Shown: one piece after another, positions 46,120 to 57,930 of the stretch | Position numbering within the stretch: position 1 is the stretch's first letter | Layout of the letters: every line of letters begins with the position of its first letter | Source: Lithospermum erythrorhizon | Taxonomy: Eukaryota > Streptophyta > Magnoliopsida > Boraginales > Boraginaceae | DNA: 64,000 bases | Direction: 5' to 3' | NCBI GenBank assembly: GCA_019722365.1 | Contig: JADFUC010000609.1 | Coordinates: forward strand, 62,001 to 126,000 | Translations under genes and position numbers: made by a program | Notes under the pieces: generated by a model | Told to the model about the DNA's origin: nothing | What the model saw: the letters and a program-made list of their open reading frames with translations, nothing else | Database searches by the model: none

Positions 46120-48845
46120 ATTCAAATGTAAACACTTCAGATACATTTCTCCATTTGTTTCATCTTACTTGAATCATATATCCAATATCACCATCCAATT
46201 ATACATCCTCTCAAATCGTTTAATCAAATATTTGAATACATCATTTTCCATGATCTTTGCATTTTTATATTCACATGTTCAGAACTAGTACTTTTCGATT
46301 TTAAGCAAATATACATTTTACATATTAAGTCTTACTATGACTTAGTTTGAAACATTTATTCCCCAATATTTCACTCAATCAGGTACTTTAGTGTCACATT
46401 ATTCCTTTTTTTTAACTTGTTTACTAAAACAATATAATGTCGTCTACAAACATATAGGGTTATAATAATATTGAGCTGCCTTGATAGACTTCGAGTGTAA
46501 TTTAAACTCACTTCTCCGAAACTTTTCTTATATGTCATCATAACTATCGTCGTATTTCCTAATAATTTAAAAATAAAAAATTGACAACATTGAATTTTTT
46601 TTGGTTAAAACATTTTGATAGTATCATTTTCTTTTAATTTTAATAATATAACTAAAAAATAATCATGGTTAAAATTTTACATCTAAAATTAAAATCAGTT
46701 CAAATGAATCGAATTTGTTTCTTGGAAGCTTGAATTGGATCGGCGGTATCTTGCCAACCTGTGATCTCGTGGGTGACAGGTTGTACTAAGCAGGTACGTT
46801 ATCTTTTTTAAGTTAACTTATCAACTATGTAATATTATAATGGTCACGTTGAATATATATCTAGCATTAAATTGCAATAGAACCAATTCATTTAAAATTA
46901 ACTCCCAACTAATCCCAAGTATATAGCAGTATTGTATATATATAAGTATAGCAGTAAATTGCAATAACATCTTCTCTAACTCAAATTGATTTTTTGTATA
47001 CGTAGTACTACGTATTATTTTGATATACCTGGAACGAAATCGAATATTTTACTTAGTTCAGAAAATTACATTTATATTTGTGTCAAACACATAAAATATC
47101 GATATGCTGATAATAAAACTGAATTAATAATGCTTAGGGAGTTGACAATGAAGTCCTCACAAATCGGAGTTCAAATCAAATAATTAAAATTATTAGAGGT
47201 CCAACATTATTTTTAAAGTTTTAATATTTGAATGGTAAATTCAAGATTATTATGCGATGGAAATCTCTGCATTTATGTTAGTTGATTGTGTTTTGAATGG
47301 ATTGGCAACCACCCCTTTGATGAAGGGTTATGAAGTTAGTGTCGCCCTTTATGAACCACTTGATGATGAGGTTAATGTCGCCCCTTTGTTGAAGAGGTTA
47401 TGAGGTTAGTTTTAAATTAATTATCATTAGTTGAGCTAAACTATTCATAAGTTACAAATCAAAAAAGTGTTTCAACTTATTGGGTGTCTTAGAATAATTG
47501 TTAATTTAGAACAAAATTATTTTATTACGGATTTATTAAAATTATCTTTTTTGTATTTATTAATTAGAGATAATAATTAGACTTAAGGATGTATTGAAAT
47601 ATTATAGGGATAAAAATGTACAAATTTATTATAGTAATAAAATTTATCACTTTAATTAAAAATTATCAAGTACAGTACTCCGTCTTTTGCAATGGAGAGA
47701 GTATCGTTTAATGTTAGCATTAAAATTTAGATAAATTGTCATTTTTTATTCTAACGATAAGAAATCATTAAAAATGATTATCCTCAACAAATAAAGAATA
47801 GTAATAATAATCAACTATTACAATGATCTAATAGTATTGCCTTAAGATGGTGGGATGGACCGACAAACTAAATTGATTCCTAAATACTCCAAACCGCAAT
47901 TCTAATGACCTATCAAATGAGACGCATTATTGTTATGTTCTTTCCGTGTAAACATGAATTTTGCATTCATGTTCCTAGTTCGATATTGATAATCATTGTT
48001 CAAAGAAATCTTGATTACCTTAATAATTGGTATAGCTGATAGTTTGAAGTGGTGAAAGTGTGCCCCAAAATCAGGAATGGTCAATGTCTTGCTGGTGAAA
48101 GGTTAATTGGAACCCCAATGGGGTTAATGGTGGAACGCACCACCTAACACCTAATAGTCTAATACCCACCATTTTTGAACAATGTATTTTTTTACTACCT
48201 TTCCTTTTCAGGTTTTATCCATAAATTTTTCTCATATTTATTCGTTGGATTACTCTCCTAAAAGCGACGAACATTGTGAAGTTTGATTATTGTGATGTTT
48301 TTCAGTATAAGAACCCATTGGAGATAAGGGTTACTAGTACATATAAAAATTTAAGTACGTTGAAGTCTTTGGAAAACAACTTTATGACAATAATCACACA
48401 CACTATTCAATTTATTTTAATTAATTTTTATTTTATCCTTTAAAATTTTGATGTATTCAATACATACTTCCATTCATTTCATAAAGATTGCATAAATTGA
48501 ATTTGAATCAAAATAATTATGAAAATAGTACACTAAAATATAAAACTATTGATAAAGCGAAATTTTTTAAAGAATAGTACAAAATCTAACATATACTATA
48601 TTTTATTGAGATTTAATACCTATAATTTTTATTTATTGAAAAAAATAGCACTCCCTCCTTCCTCTAAAAATATAATAGAACGACGTGGCAAACTGGGCCG
48701 ATGACCTGGTCTAAGGTACTCTATAGCTGAGACCAGCATACCTAACAACCCGACAACTTCTCATGTATATATTCTTTGCATTTGCTGTGTCTTTCTTTAG
48801 TCTCCAAGTTATTTGGTAGATACAAAACCATTACTAAGAAATATA
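46120..48845. other. AT-rich spacer
   Basis: No gene recognised. It holds a minisatellite (47309-47410). At about 48650 CACTCCCTCCTTCCTC looks like a Stowaway terminus without a visible partner. Confidence 0.5.
47309..47410. repeat. Three-copy minisatellite, 32-36 bp unit
   Basis: Units start 47309, 47343 and 47379. Each has CGCCC(C)TTT, a GATGAAG/GTTGAAG core and GAGGTTA(A/G)TGT. The middle unit has lost a few bases and gained others. Confidence 0.85.
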
Positions 48846-49047
48846 TAACCCTTTCATTTCAATTTAATTAAAAGATTTGATTTACTAAATGAAGAAATTC
48901 AAATTTAATTATAAATCAATCTTATTCAAATATTTTATTTTTCATTTGATCTTTTCATATAATTTTATGTACCATGCACTATTTAATTACTATATAAATA
49001 TTTTGTTGTAAAAAACTTGTCATTTAAATTAAAATGAAGAACGTTTG
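48846..49047. mobile_element. MITE with 25-bp inverted termini
   Basis: Left end CCTTTCATTTCAATTTAATT and the reverse complement of the right end (CGTTCTTCATTTTAATTTAA) are imperfect inverted repeats over about 25 bases. About 200 bp, non-coding. Confidence 0.62.
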
Positions 49048-49073
49048 ATAAGGGACTGACGGTGGTGGCTAGA

Positions 49074-49110
49074 GGGGGTAGGGTGAGGGAGGGAAGACGG
49101 GTAAGGGGGG
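49074..49110 (+). other. G-quadruplex-forming G-rich block
   Basis: Six G-runs of three or more (49074-49078, 49081-49083, 49087-49089, 49091-49093, 49099-49101, 49105-49110) within 37 bases, separated by loops of 1-5 bases. It fits the standard G3+N1-7 rule. It is isolated in AT-rich DNA. Confidence 0.8.
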
Positions 49111-49276
49111 AGTATCTTATAGATTTTTATTTTATAATTGAAGTTATTATTATTTTATAAAAAAAAGTCTCAAGTTTTATGTATTTTAAAATTGATCTCA
49201 AAATTTCAATAATTGTGGAATTCCAAAACTGTTATGTTGTCTTTGATAGTTGCCCTATTTGTCACTAGCTCACAAG

Positions 49277-50867
49277 GAGAAAATTGGCAAAATAGTACTA
49301 GTTTGATAATTTCTTTAATTTTTAGTATTCAATTAATTTTTTTGCCTAAATGGCACCCTTCCTTATAAAAACACTAAACTATCCCCAAGTTTTTTTTTCT
49401 TCTTCTTCTATTTCCTCAACCTACTTTTTTCTTCAAAAACCACACACTTGCTCTAGCAATGACCACTCCCCCGTATTGGCGACAGCGTTCTACCACACAG
49501 CTTTCGCGACTCCGACTCCTCCCTGCACTTTTTATGTTCGATTTTTTAAACAAAAAATGGCTCACAAAACGCCGTTAACTTGGTCGGAATTTTTAAAGAA
49601 ATAAAAGGCATATATATGTTTTTTATAGGGCTAAAGAAACCTTAGCAATGTTGAATTTCACTCAGGGTTTCCATTCCGTCGCTCGATTATTAACATGTTC
49701 CATTGCGTCCTTTGACTTACGACGAATTGGCAAATTTAATTAAGATGTCGAAAATGGCCAGTTAAACTTAACTCCGTGGGGGTATTTTAGTCAAATCACC
49801 ACATTTGTTATACACGCATGTGTGAAATGACTATTTTGCCCCCTGTTCTTGAGTGTGGTAGTTAGGAAGTTTCATTAAAAGCAAAATTGTTATTTTATTA
49901 AAAAAGTTACTATTTTGACTAAAATACCCTACCAGGAGTTAGTGTTTTGACCATTTGTGTCGGGACCAAATTTGTCAATTTTTCGAAGTTGGGTGATGGA
50001 ATGGAGCATGTTAATAATTGAGTGATGGAATGAAAGCCTAGTGAAAGTTCGGTGATGGTTTAGTCATTTAAGCTTTTTTATATAGGTAAGAGCAGAAATC
50101 ATCGATTCTCTATGGTCTCTTTCGAATTTAGGGGTTATGTAAAAATGTATTTCGTGGACAAATGTATAATGGAGTATATTGACGTATAACACCGTATATG
50201 AGAAGGTACAATATTGACTACATACTCATAACAACCCTCAAAATAGAAAAATGGTTTCAACAAAAAAAATAGTAGCGAGAAATCACAGAAAAATGCATAA
50301 TCGAAGCAAGAAAAATCGAATTGATATAAAATTCATAATTTCTGTAGAAATACTTATGAAACCACAATAAAACTAGGAGAAATTATGACTAATTGAAAAA
50401 TTATGAACAATAATAAATCAAATAACCTAAAAAAGGAACAAATCTAAGAAACCCACAAAATATATTTTTACATAACCCCTAAATTCAAAAGAAATCATAG
50501 AGAATCAATTGATTTTGGTTCTTACTCATAGAAAGATCATATATAGGTTCGATTGCAAGAAAATCTGACCAAGAATTAATGTTTTAGAATCCATTTTTAA
50601 AAAAATTTAAAAAATCCAAAAATAAAAGGTAGGGGAGAGTCGCAGAGATGGTGGTCTAAAATATGGGGGGAAGGGGATTGGTGGTGGTGGTCGTTTTTGA
50701 AGAAAAACGTAGGTTGAGGAAAGAGAAGAAGAAGAAATGAAGAAGAAAAAACTTGGGGATAGTTTAGTCTTTTTAGAAGAAAGGATGTCATTTAGGCAAA
50801 GAAAATTAATTGAGTGTTAAAATTAAAAATGAAGTCCAAACTTAATGCTTATTTTACCAATATTCTC
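49277..50867. mobile_element. Long foldback element (arms about 420 bp)
   Basis: The left arm (49277-49627 plus 50083-50165 after removal of an inner insertion) is the reverse complement of the right arm (50450-50867). Terminal bases are GAGAAAATTGGCAAAATA on the left and, on the reverse strand, GAGAATATTGGTAAAATA on the right. Shared interior words include ACTAAACTATCCCCAAGTTT, CCTCAACCTAC and TTTAGGGGTTATGTAAAAAT. The loop is about 285 bp. Long TIRs and lack of coding suggest a non-autonomous Mutator-type or foldback transposon. Flanks GCTCACAAG and GGCTTCATA do not give a clear target duplication. Confidence 0.85.
49628..50073. mobile_element. Mutator-like MITE inserted in the foldback element
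   Basis: 446 bp with inverted arms of about 170-180 bp (49628-49805 and 49905-50073; for example GGGTATTTTAGTCAAA inverted as TTTGACTAAAATACCC). It is flanked by exact 9-bp duplications TTTTTTATA at 49619-49627 and 50074-50082, the target size of Mutator-like elements. Taking it out restores the pairing of the outer arms. Confidence 0.88.
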
Positions 50868-50899
50868 GGCTTCATAATTAGACATGGAAAGTGGGCGGG

Positions 50900-52120
50900 G
50901 TTTGGTGGACTATTCGTTAGTCTATTTCGGGTTGAGCCTATGTTATAGCCTGGTTGGCCCTTTCCTAATCAAGAAATGGGGTGGGCTTAGATTTTAGTTA
51001 CAAAATCGTCCTCGTTCACGATTCGATGGCCGGTCGGATCGCGTTAAACAGCGTTCGTGGTTCGTTAGCGTGGCGAAAGTCCGACACAATTAAACTGGGC
51101 GTCCGATTTACGCAATCTTTAAGTTGGATTTCACGGCGTCTTATTAGCGGACGTCCGCTTTGTATATCTGGACCTCCAGTAACTAGCCTTTGTTTAAACA
51201 TTTACTATTAGAGTAAGATAGTTGTTATTAGCGGATTGACGGGTTAAAAAATGCTCTGCAATTATCGGGCAACATGATTCTACACCCAAGACGGGTACTA
51301 ACTAGTTTTTGTATTTTCAATCATAATTTTCATTCGTTGTTTTTTATCTTCAAAGAAAATGACAGGCTACAAAGAATAATGCCAGAGCAATTTTCATTCT
51401 GCCGGAGCAATTTTCAACCAATTGACCATTATATCCTTAATCTAGAAATGTAAACTTTTCTTAGCAACGCACGAACTCCTTCCCATCACTATTACTTTAT
51501 TATAAATGTTATAGCAAAAGGCCTTGACGTCCATTGGGTAATTGTTAATAATCACTTTTACCCACTTTGTAATTCACATGTTCATTTTCACCCATAACAA
51601 GCCCCTAATCACATATTTAAACTCATTCCGTCCATTGACCGTCAAGTTTGATCGTTAACTCAATTTATTGGGGGTATTTTAGCAATTATTTTTTCAATAA
51701 TACACTCTTATTCATAATTTGAAATATTCTGAGGTAAATTTTAAAATTATTCCCCCAAATTCATTTAAAACCTTAATTCCCCAAAAAATTATTCCCCCAA
51801 ATTCTCCCATTCCCCCAAATTGATTGAACAAACCCAAATTCATTACTTTCAAAATCGATTCCAAAATTACCTGGTTGAAACCCCAAATTCAATTGCGGTA
51901 TGCGTACCGTTCTCTCGCGGGGGAGGATATGCTTATGACTATTACAAATAGAGATTGGAGGTAGCTGACTTTCAATCGACCCAAAATAAGGTAAGGAAGG
52001 CGTAGTATGGAACAAAGCCGAGCCATTGGTAAGTCTTGTTACATTCGGCGGTGAGGATGTGTGTAACTCCAGCTCTTGCGGATATTGCACTTTTGGAAAC
52101 AAAAAATAAAGAATGAAAAA
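50900..52120. other. Spacer with a CpG-rich patch and a MITE-like remnant
   Basis: 51000-51180 is rich in CpG and codes on neither strand in a recognisable way. 51480-51700 contains GTTAACTCAATTTATTGGGGG and GGTATTTTAGC, resembling one arm of the 49628-50073 MITE. 51749-51830 repeats ATTCCCCCAAATT several times. A 109-codon minus-strand frame (51773-52102) runs over these repeats and is unlikely to be a gene. Confidence 0.5.
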
Positions 52121-52544
52121 AAAATTATAGTTTTAGGATTTAATTTTAGTTACATTATCGATCCTGTGTGTATTGCCGGGGGTATTACGTTGATGTGGAA
52201 AGATGATTACTGCGATTCTTTGTTGAGGAAGCGTGGTCGTGGGTTGAAGGTATCTCGGTTAGAGGCGAAGGTATGACAGGTTGTTTCTTCATCATGCTAG
52301 GCTGTGAGGGGAATGACGCTCGATTAGAACAATTTCAAATTAAGTAAACTAATGCCAAGTGATTCTTTGGGTGATGATGGGGACTTTAATGATGTTGCTC
52401 ATAAAGAGAAAGGAGGGAGGTATAAAGTAGTATGTGACTTCAGAAATTTATTGTTAGAATTTCTTATGAATTTTAATTGTGATAAAATACCAAATTCACA
52501 CATCCCGGATCCTCAAATGACATATATTAATCTAAAATAATAAT
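52121..52544 (+). pseudogene. LINE ORF2, endonuclease part (5' piece)
   Basis: On the plus strand a frame encodes LGFNFSYIIDPVCIAGGITL followed by MWKDD, the plant L1-like endonuclease motif (GLSGGLALLWK in related proteins). After a frame break GDFNDVAHKEKGGRY carries the catalytic GDFN motif, then FRNLLLEFLMNFNCD. The LINE then stops abruptly where Copia-3 starts and continues at about 62955. Confidence 0.82.
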
Positions 52545-53435
52545 ATGCAATATGAATCGAGAGTCTTACATTGCGGAAGGCGAATGAAAATCACGCCCAG
52601 GCAGAGTCGCTGTCACTTCTCAAATAGCCCTCCAATTTGCTTGATCAACACCAAAAGATGTCCTTTAGATTGTACACACCATGAGGAAATCGAATTCAAA
52701 CTTGAACTTGCTAGAGTTTTGATGAACAAATGGAAGAGAGAAAAATATCTTCAGAATGGAGGGAGGCTCGCGGTTTTGAGAGAGGATGGAGGCAAGGGTT
52801 GTGATTTCATGAAATGAAAATCCTTGTCTCTTTCTTTAAATATCATTGCTAATTTTTCACCCGTTAAGCAAGTCATTAAATCGGTTTAACTTCGTTAACT
52901 TAATCGGTCGTTATGTGCTTTTAATCCAAATGATGAGTATTTAGTTAGTTGTTCTATTTTAATTAACTTAACGAAGCCAATTAAAATACTAGCAGTCACT
53001 ATCAAATAAGCTTGTCGAGTTATTAAATGAATTTCATTGGTTAAGCACAGTTTAACTTGATTGATGTTGATATATTTGACAAATAATCTGAGAGACAAAT
53101 CTCTCAATTCTGATGCGTTTAATTTCGTACATGAAATATAATTCGAATATATCACTATATGTGTGTGACATACAGAGCTCGAGATAATAGTAAGTTGTAT
53201 AAATATAATAATAATTCACCAATTACTATTCTTTATAACGATTAATGAGTAAGATCTAACAATTGCTCGCCAACCGCTTTAAATTATCATGAGAACCAGC
53301 TGTGTATACGAAATTCTTAAGGTGGCTATTTTCGGTAATCACGTTTAACCAACACGGGTAAATGAATTGATACACGATTATACTTAGCGAACTTGTAAAG
53401 GAATCAATTTTCATTTCGACACTCAACTTTGCCAT
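52545..53435 (-). repeat. Copia-3 3' LTR
   Basis: About 0.9 kb; matches the right copy at GAGGAAATCGAATTCAAAC, TTGTTCTATTTTAATTAACT, AATTATCATGAGAACCAGCT and GTAAATGAATTGATACAC. Clear similarity starts near 52600. Confidence 0.82.
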
Positions 53436-53922
53436 GGGCGATTACGCTGATTCTTTTAACAGCGTCTGCAATCGTAGGCTAACCATAAGTGTGTCATGAA
53501 ACACCCACAAATTTCTTTACTCAGTATGGTGAATAATGCTTTTATAGTCCCTTAAACGATAAGTACCAAGCGTATTGAGAGGCACGAGATCTTCTTTGTA
53601 TATCGGGGCGGATAAATCCCTCCCGATATCGACATCCTTCGTTATGCTGTTTGTGGCGGCCGGCGTATCTTTGTTATAATCGCTTAAAGGCGAGGCGTTT
53701 GAAATTGTAGTCGAAATGCGAGCTTATATAGCATGATAGTTATATACGTAGGTCTAAATTGTCGAACCGGAAATTCTAAACAAATATCATCGACACATAT
53801 ACATATCTTCTATGAATTCGTTTGATCGTATAGGCTCAAGATTATATGACCGGCCCGTGGAAATATTGATACAGTCTCTTGCGGCCCTAGCATTGATCGA
53901 ACTTGATCCATAATGTTAATCA
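53436..53922. other. Copia-3 internal DNA left of the inner insertion
   Basis: Non-coding as far as I can tell; contains several CpG-rich short patches. It should contain the polypurine tract of Copia-3 near 53436 but no convincing one is visible. Confidence 0.4.
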
Positions 53923-54424
53923 TGTAACGACCCAGCTTGAGTCGGCCGCCACAGAGGTTAATATCATTAACAACTTGTACAGGTAACCAATCGATGGATA
54001 CTTGATAGCAAATATGACTCTTGACATTAACAAGACAAAACTCTCTAGTCCATCATTGGTGTTCCAACAACACATCCAGCAAACAAATGATAGCAAGCGA
54101 GACACAAATCCACGAATAATGACGAGGATACACAAGAAATCCAAAAATCTGACATAGGGAAAGTATGACTCTAGGACCCCTCGTTAAAATCTATTCTGCG
54201 GTCTAGAAATATAACAAGTCGACAACAAAGGGGAATGAAATGAGTGAGGGACTTCTATACTTACTACCGCCTCGGCTACGTCTTCATCTTTGCTTGTGAT
54301 GCGGTCCTTGACCACCTCGGCGTCGCTCTAGAGATCCCAGGCATAAAAACGCCCGCCAGAAGAGTCGGTATAAAGGCAGGTGAATTCTAAATACCATGAT
54401 TTTTACCAATCACATATAATCATA

Positions 54425-54503
<79 letters not shown>

Positions 54504-56278
54504 TATGCTGCATATACATTAGCAATTTTACCTGATGAATAACATCCCACAAATCCGCAAGATCCTCTTTATACGATATCACGTAATACTATACACATGA
54601 CTTATAACCATTAATAGCATATTAATTGAAGGAAGCTGTCTGACACTGGAAAATAATCAAATGAGGAATCCGCCTCCTGAATAATGGAGATAATCAATCC
54701 TCCCTGAAAGCAATAAACAGTAATAGAAATCATCACAAATAATCGGATAGAATCCGCCTCACCAAACAATAAACAAATAGGAATCCACTTCCACAATAAT
54801 AAAATGAGGAATCACCTCCATCCTCCCGACCGAGGCTACCCCTACGATATGCATATCGCGCCAAACCTCACCGAATCCATTTTACCAGCTTAATATGCAT
54901 ATACTTTTGAGCCTCCCGGTCGAGGCCACCCCGCTCCGCGAATAATCCTTATACTGGCGGTGAAATGAAGCCTCCCATACAGTTACACATCGGCACACAG
55001 CCACACATGACACGAAATTACACCACCTTATGACAATTAGTATAAACCTGATAACCGCTCTGATCTCGTAACATGAATCATATTCGCAGCTATCTGCATG
55101 CTTCAATACCACGTGTCAAAAATAGTCCCAGCTGACAAAACACATGCAAAATATATAAACATAATATATATGAAAGGTTCCCATCGTGAGATTTGTACTC
55201 ACCTCGAGCCAAAAGCAATAATGATAACTACAGGTAGTCCAGCGCGTTAGGTCCGGGCTGTTTCACATTCAGAAAATTTTATACATTATAGCATTAAGTA
55301 GAATAACCTCTCTTATCATCTATTAAACCCCGAGGTATTATGCCACGTCTCACAATTCAAATTAACTTTGGCTAATCATCCACAGCCCAAAGGGAATTAG
55401 TATACAACACAAAATTCCAAACGCTTCATTATTACTGACTTCCATCGATCCCGATATTCGGTCATCGCTATTACCCCAGCGATAACAACTGTAATCACGT
55501 TTCAATCAATCCAACAATACATCATGACTAATTAAACCATTAAATACAACCTCCAATTTTAAACACTAACTACTATCGAAACACGAACTTTCTCGACTGT
55601 CTGCCGTCAGCCAAGCCACTACTTCTATTCCCAAAATAACTATATTAAAATCCCTACAACCTCGTACTACAATTTAAAAGTTAATTTAAGAAAAAGTCAA
55701 CCCTCAATACGCACTTTCTAACCCCAATAATCACTTTCAGAAATTAGCTTTAATCCCCCAAAACTGAAAACTTAGATAACATTTACATCTGTAATAAAAT
55801 CGAAGATACAAGTCAGCACTTAAAAATCAAATATATAAAAGTCAACTCAAGCCTTAAATGGAGATTTGAAGATTAGAAAGCTTATGAAATAATCTTAAGA
55901 TGGTGAACAAGATTTGAGGGTTGGATTCCAGTTTCACCAAGAAAATGAAGAAAAAATCAAGCTTGGAAGTCTTGTAAGGGTTACATTTTATGTAGAGAAG
56001 AAGGAGATTTTCCTTTTTTTTTACTTGGAAGATGAAGAAATGAGATTTATTAAGGGTTGGTGGAAGATATTTAAGTGGAGTTTAAGTCTCGTTTGGTTCA
56101 AAATTTTCTTCTTCTCGGTTTAACAACATAACTCGAACACGTGTCAAATTAAATTTCTATTCTCAAAATATATTATCGTCCAACCCATATTATCATTATT
56201 CGATTTCAAATTTTAACTTTAACATAAAAGCGATCCAACGGGTTAAAAATAATGCTTACTCCTGAGCAGGTTATTTCA
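53923..56278. mobile_element. Probable gypsy solo LTR inside Copia-3
   Basis: Starts TGTAACGACCC, the start of many Tekay/Del-type gypsy LTRs in plants, and ends either at TTTCACA (55267) or at TTATTTCA (56278). With the longer end the flanking 5-mers are AATCA and AATTA, a 4 of 5 match. Inside, GAGGAATCCGCCTCC-like and CTCCCGGTCGAGGCCACC-like words are repeated (54650-54940). No internal coding region or second LTR is seen. Confidence 0.5.
54427..54501. repeat. (TA)n microsatellite, about 37 units
   Basis: Perfect TA dinucleotides over 75 bp, in the probable gypsy LTR. It can form a cruciform and is likely to vary in length. Confidence 0.95.
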
Positions 56279-56599
56279 AATTATCATGTTGGTTATAGGA
56301 TCTTGTCATACAACTATCGGCATCCCCAACGAAAGCCTTTGGTATCCTATGTTTACAGAAGCTTGAAGAGGTGTAATCAACGAATTAAGTATTGCCTCTA
56401 GAAACATGGAGCTAACCTAAAAGGGATTTAACTTTCAACAAATCGAGGGATCTGATACATGTATATTATATGTAAATTTAAAACATATAGATATAGCAAC
56501 AGTATACTAGAATATAAGAAGCTGGCAAATATTCAAATATTTGTTAAGCATAACATAATAGATACATATTAACTCAGTTAACTTTCAAGACATTTCTGC

Positions 56600-56960
56600 G
56601 GCAATACATGCAAGACATATTCCATTTGCGTCTTTAAATCATGTTTTTCCACTAACATTGGTTTTGGTAAAGGGTCGGCAGTTGGCCCTCTGTTGCTGCT
56701 ACGTACTTTGATATAAGCATATTAAGCATATCTCTAATTAGGTGATACTTTAAAGATGGAGTGCTTGGATTTGTGATGTGCTTTCGGGGTTCATGGCAGT
56801 ACGCCCCGGTATTTGGCCTTGAAAGTAACTCCACTAGTCCTACGATACTGGGTACTCCTACCGGCTTCAGTCACAAATTTGTTAATCAGCATGCTTAGCG
56901 AGCAGGCCATTACTTGATGTACTCGGTCTGTGGTAGAATGGCTTAGCAAATACTACTTGG
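56600..56960 (-). pseudogene. Copia-3 RNase H remnant
   Basis: On the minus strand YIKVRSSN then TADPLPKPM can be read, corresponding to the copia RNase H C-terminus (usually ENxADPLTKP). The catalytic part upstream is broken. Confidence 0.6.
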
Positions 56961-57059
56961 AACTCTCCCGAATCTTTGCTCCAGATTGAGACAAAATACA
57001 TACCCGGGCTGGGAGCGATAGCCGTCTACGTAGGTTTGGCTTGGCATCGGTGTACGGTA

Positions 57060-57930
57060 ACTCTTAACTAAATGCATGCTCACGTATACCAAGAAATACT
57101 TTGGTTGTACCGGATACTTGAGATGCGCGGCTTCGATCCGGTGGCTTTCACGGATTAGCTTGGTATCTTACAGGTTATACTCGATGCATAAGACCACATC
57201 GGGTCTGAGTGCGCAACATAGCGTACATGAGCCGGAATCCACATGGCCAGAGGCGTAGGTACATCTTTTTCATTTTATTCATCTCGGCGCTAGTAGTGGA
57301 GACTGATTTGTCTTTCTTTGAGGATTGAACTCACGTGTCTCGTAAGGAGATTACCCTTCTTAGGAGTACTCATGTTGAACACTTCTGCGATTACCTTGTT
57401 CATGGTATCCTAACAAAGTCAATTAGCATACGGCGATCACCGGTGGATCTTTATTCAGTATATATTATTAGCCGCTAAGTCAGCCGTTGAGAAACATTTA
57501 CCACGGTGATCTTGCCAGTCGAATTTAGGTAACTCTCACGTTGTTTCCAATGAAAAGTATGTCATCGACATACGAGGGACTATGAATAAATCATCAAGCT
57601 CCCGACTGCGCTTAGCAGCATACAGATTCTTCTTCGTTCTTGGCCGAAACCAAAATCTTTGATTGATTCATCAAAGCGTAGATTCAGTACTTGAGGATGC
57701 TGCTTAAGACCATAAATGGACCTTCTGACTTGGATACTTCTTAAGGTCCTTTAGGACATGTAAAAGCTGGAGGGTTGTGCAAATGCTCACATCCTCGTCT
57801 AAATTTCCATTCGAGGAAGAAGACTTTACATCCATTGCCATATTTAAAATTTAGACATGAAATGAGCGATGACTAAGATTATACGGATGGACTTAAGCAT
57901 GGCCACTTTGGAGGTAAGTTTCATCATAGT
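57060..57930 (-). pseudogene. Copia-3 reverse transcriptase remnant
   Basis: SYVDDILFIG is readable on the minus strand around 57551-57578, with YVDD at 57561-57572. 57640-57760 has the FGLKQHPQ-like and YGLK-type region, and 57840-57930 the CNVKS-type block. No frame exceeds 60 codons. Confidence 0.75.

Noticed and set aside
51773..52102. 109-codon minus-strand frame
   Set aside because: The end of it is made by the repeated ATTCCCCCAAATT words, and it lies next to a MITE-like remnant; no domain was recognised.
53923..55267. Shorter version of the solo LTR ending TTTCACA
   Set aside because: Kept as an alternative only; flanking bases AATCA and TTCAG do not match, whereas the longer end gives AATCA and AATTA.
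57886..57912. GGCCACTTTGGAGG in Copia-3 as a fourth copy of the Copia-2 motif
   Set aside because: It lies in RT coding sequence of a different element and differs at the end; most likely coincidence.
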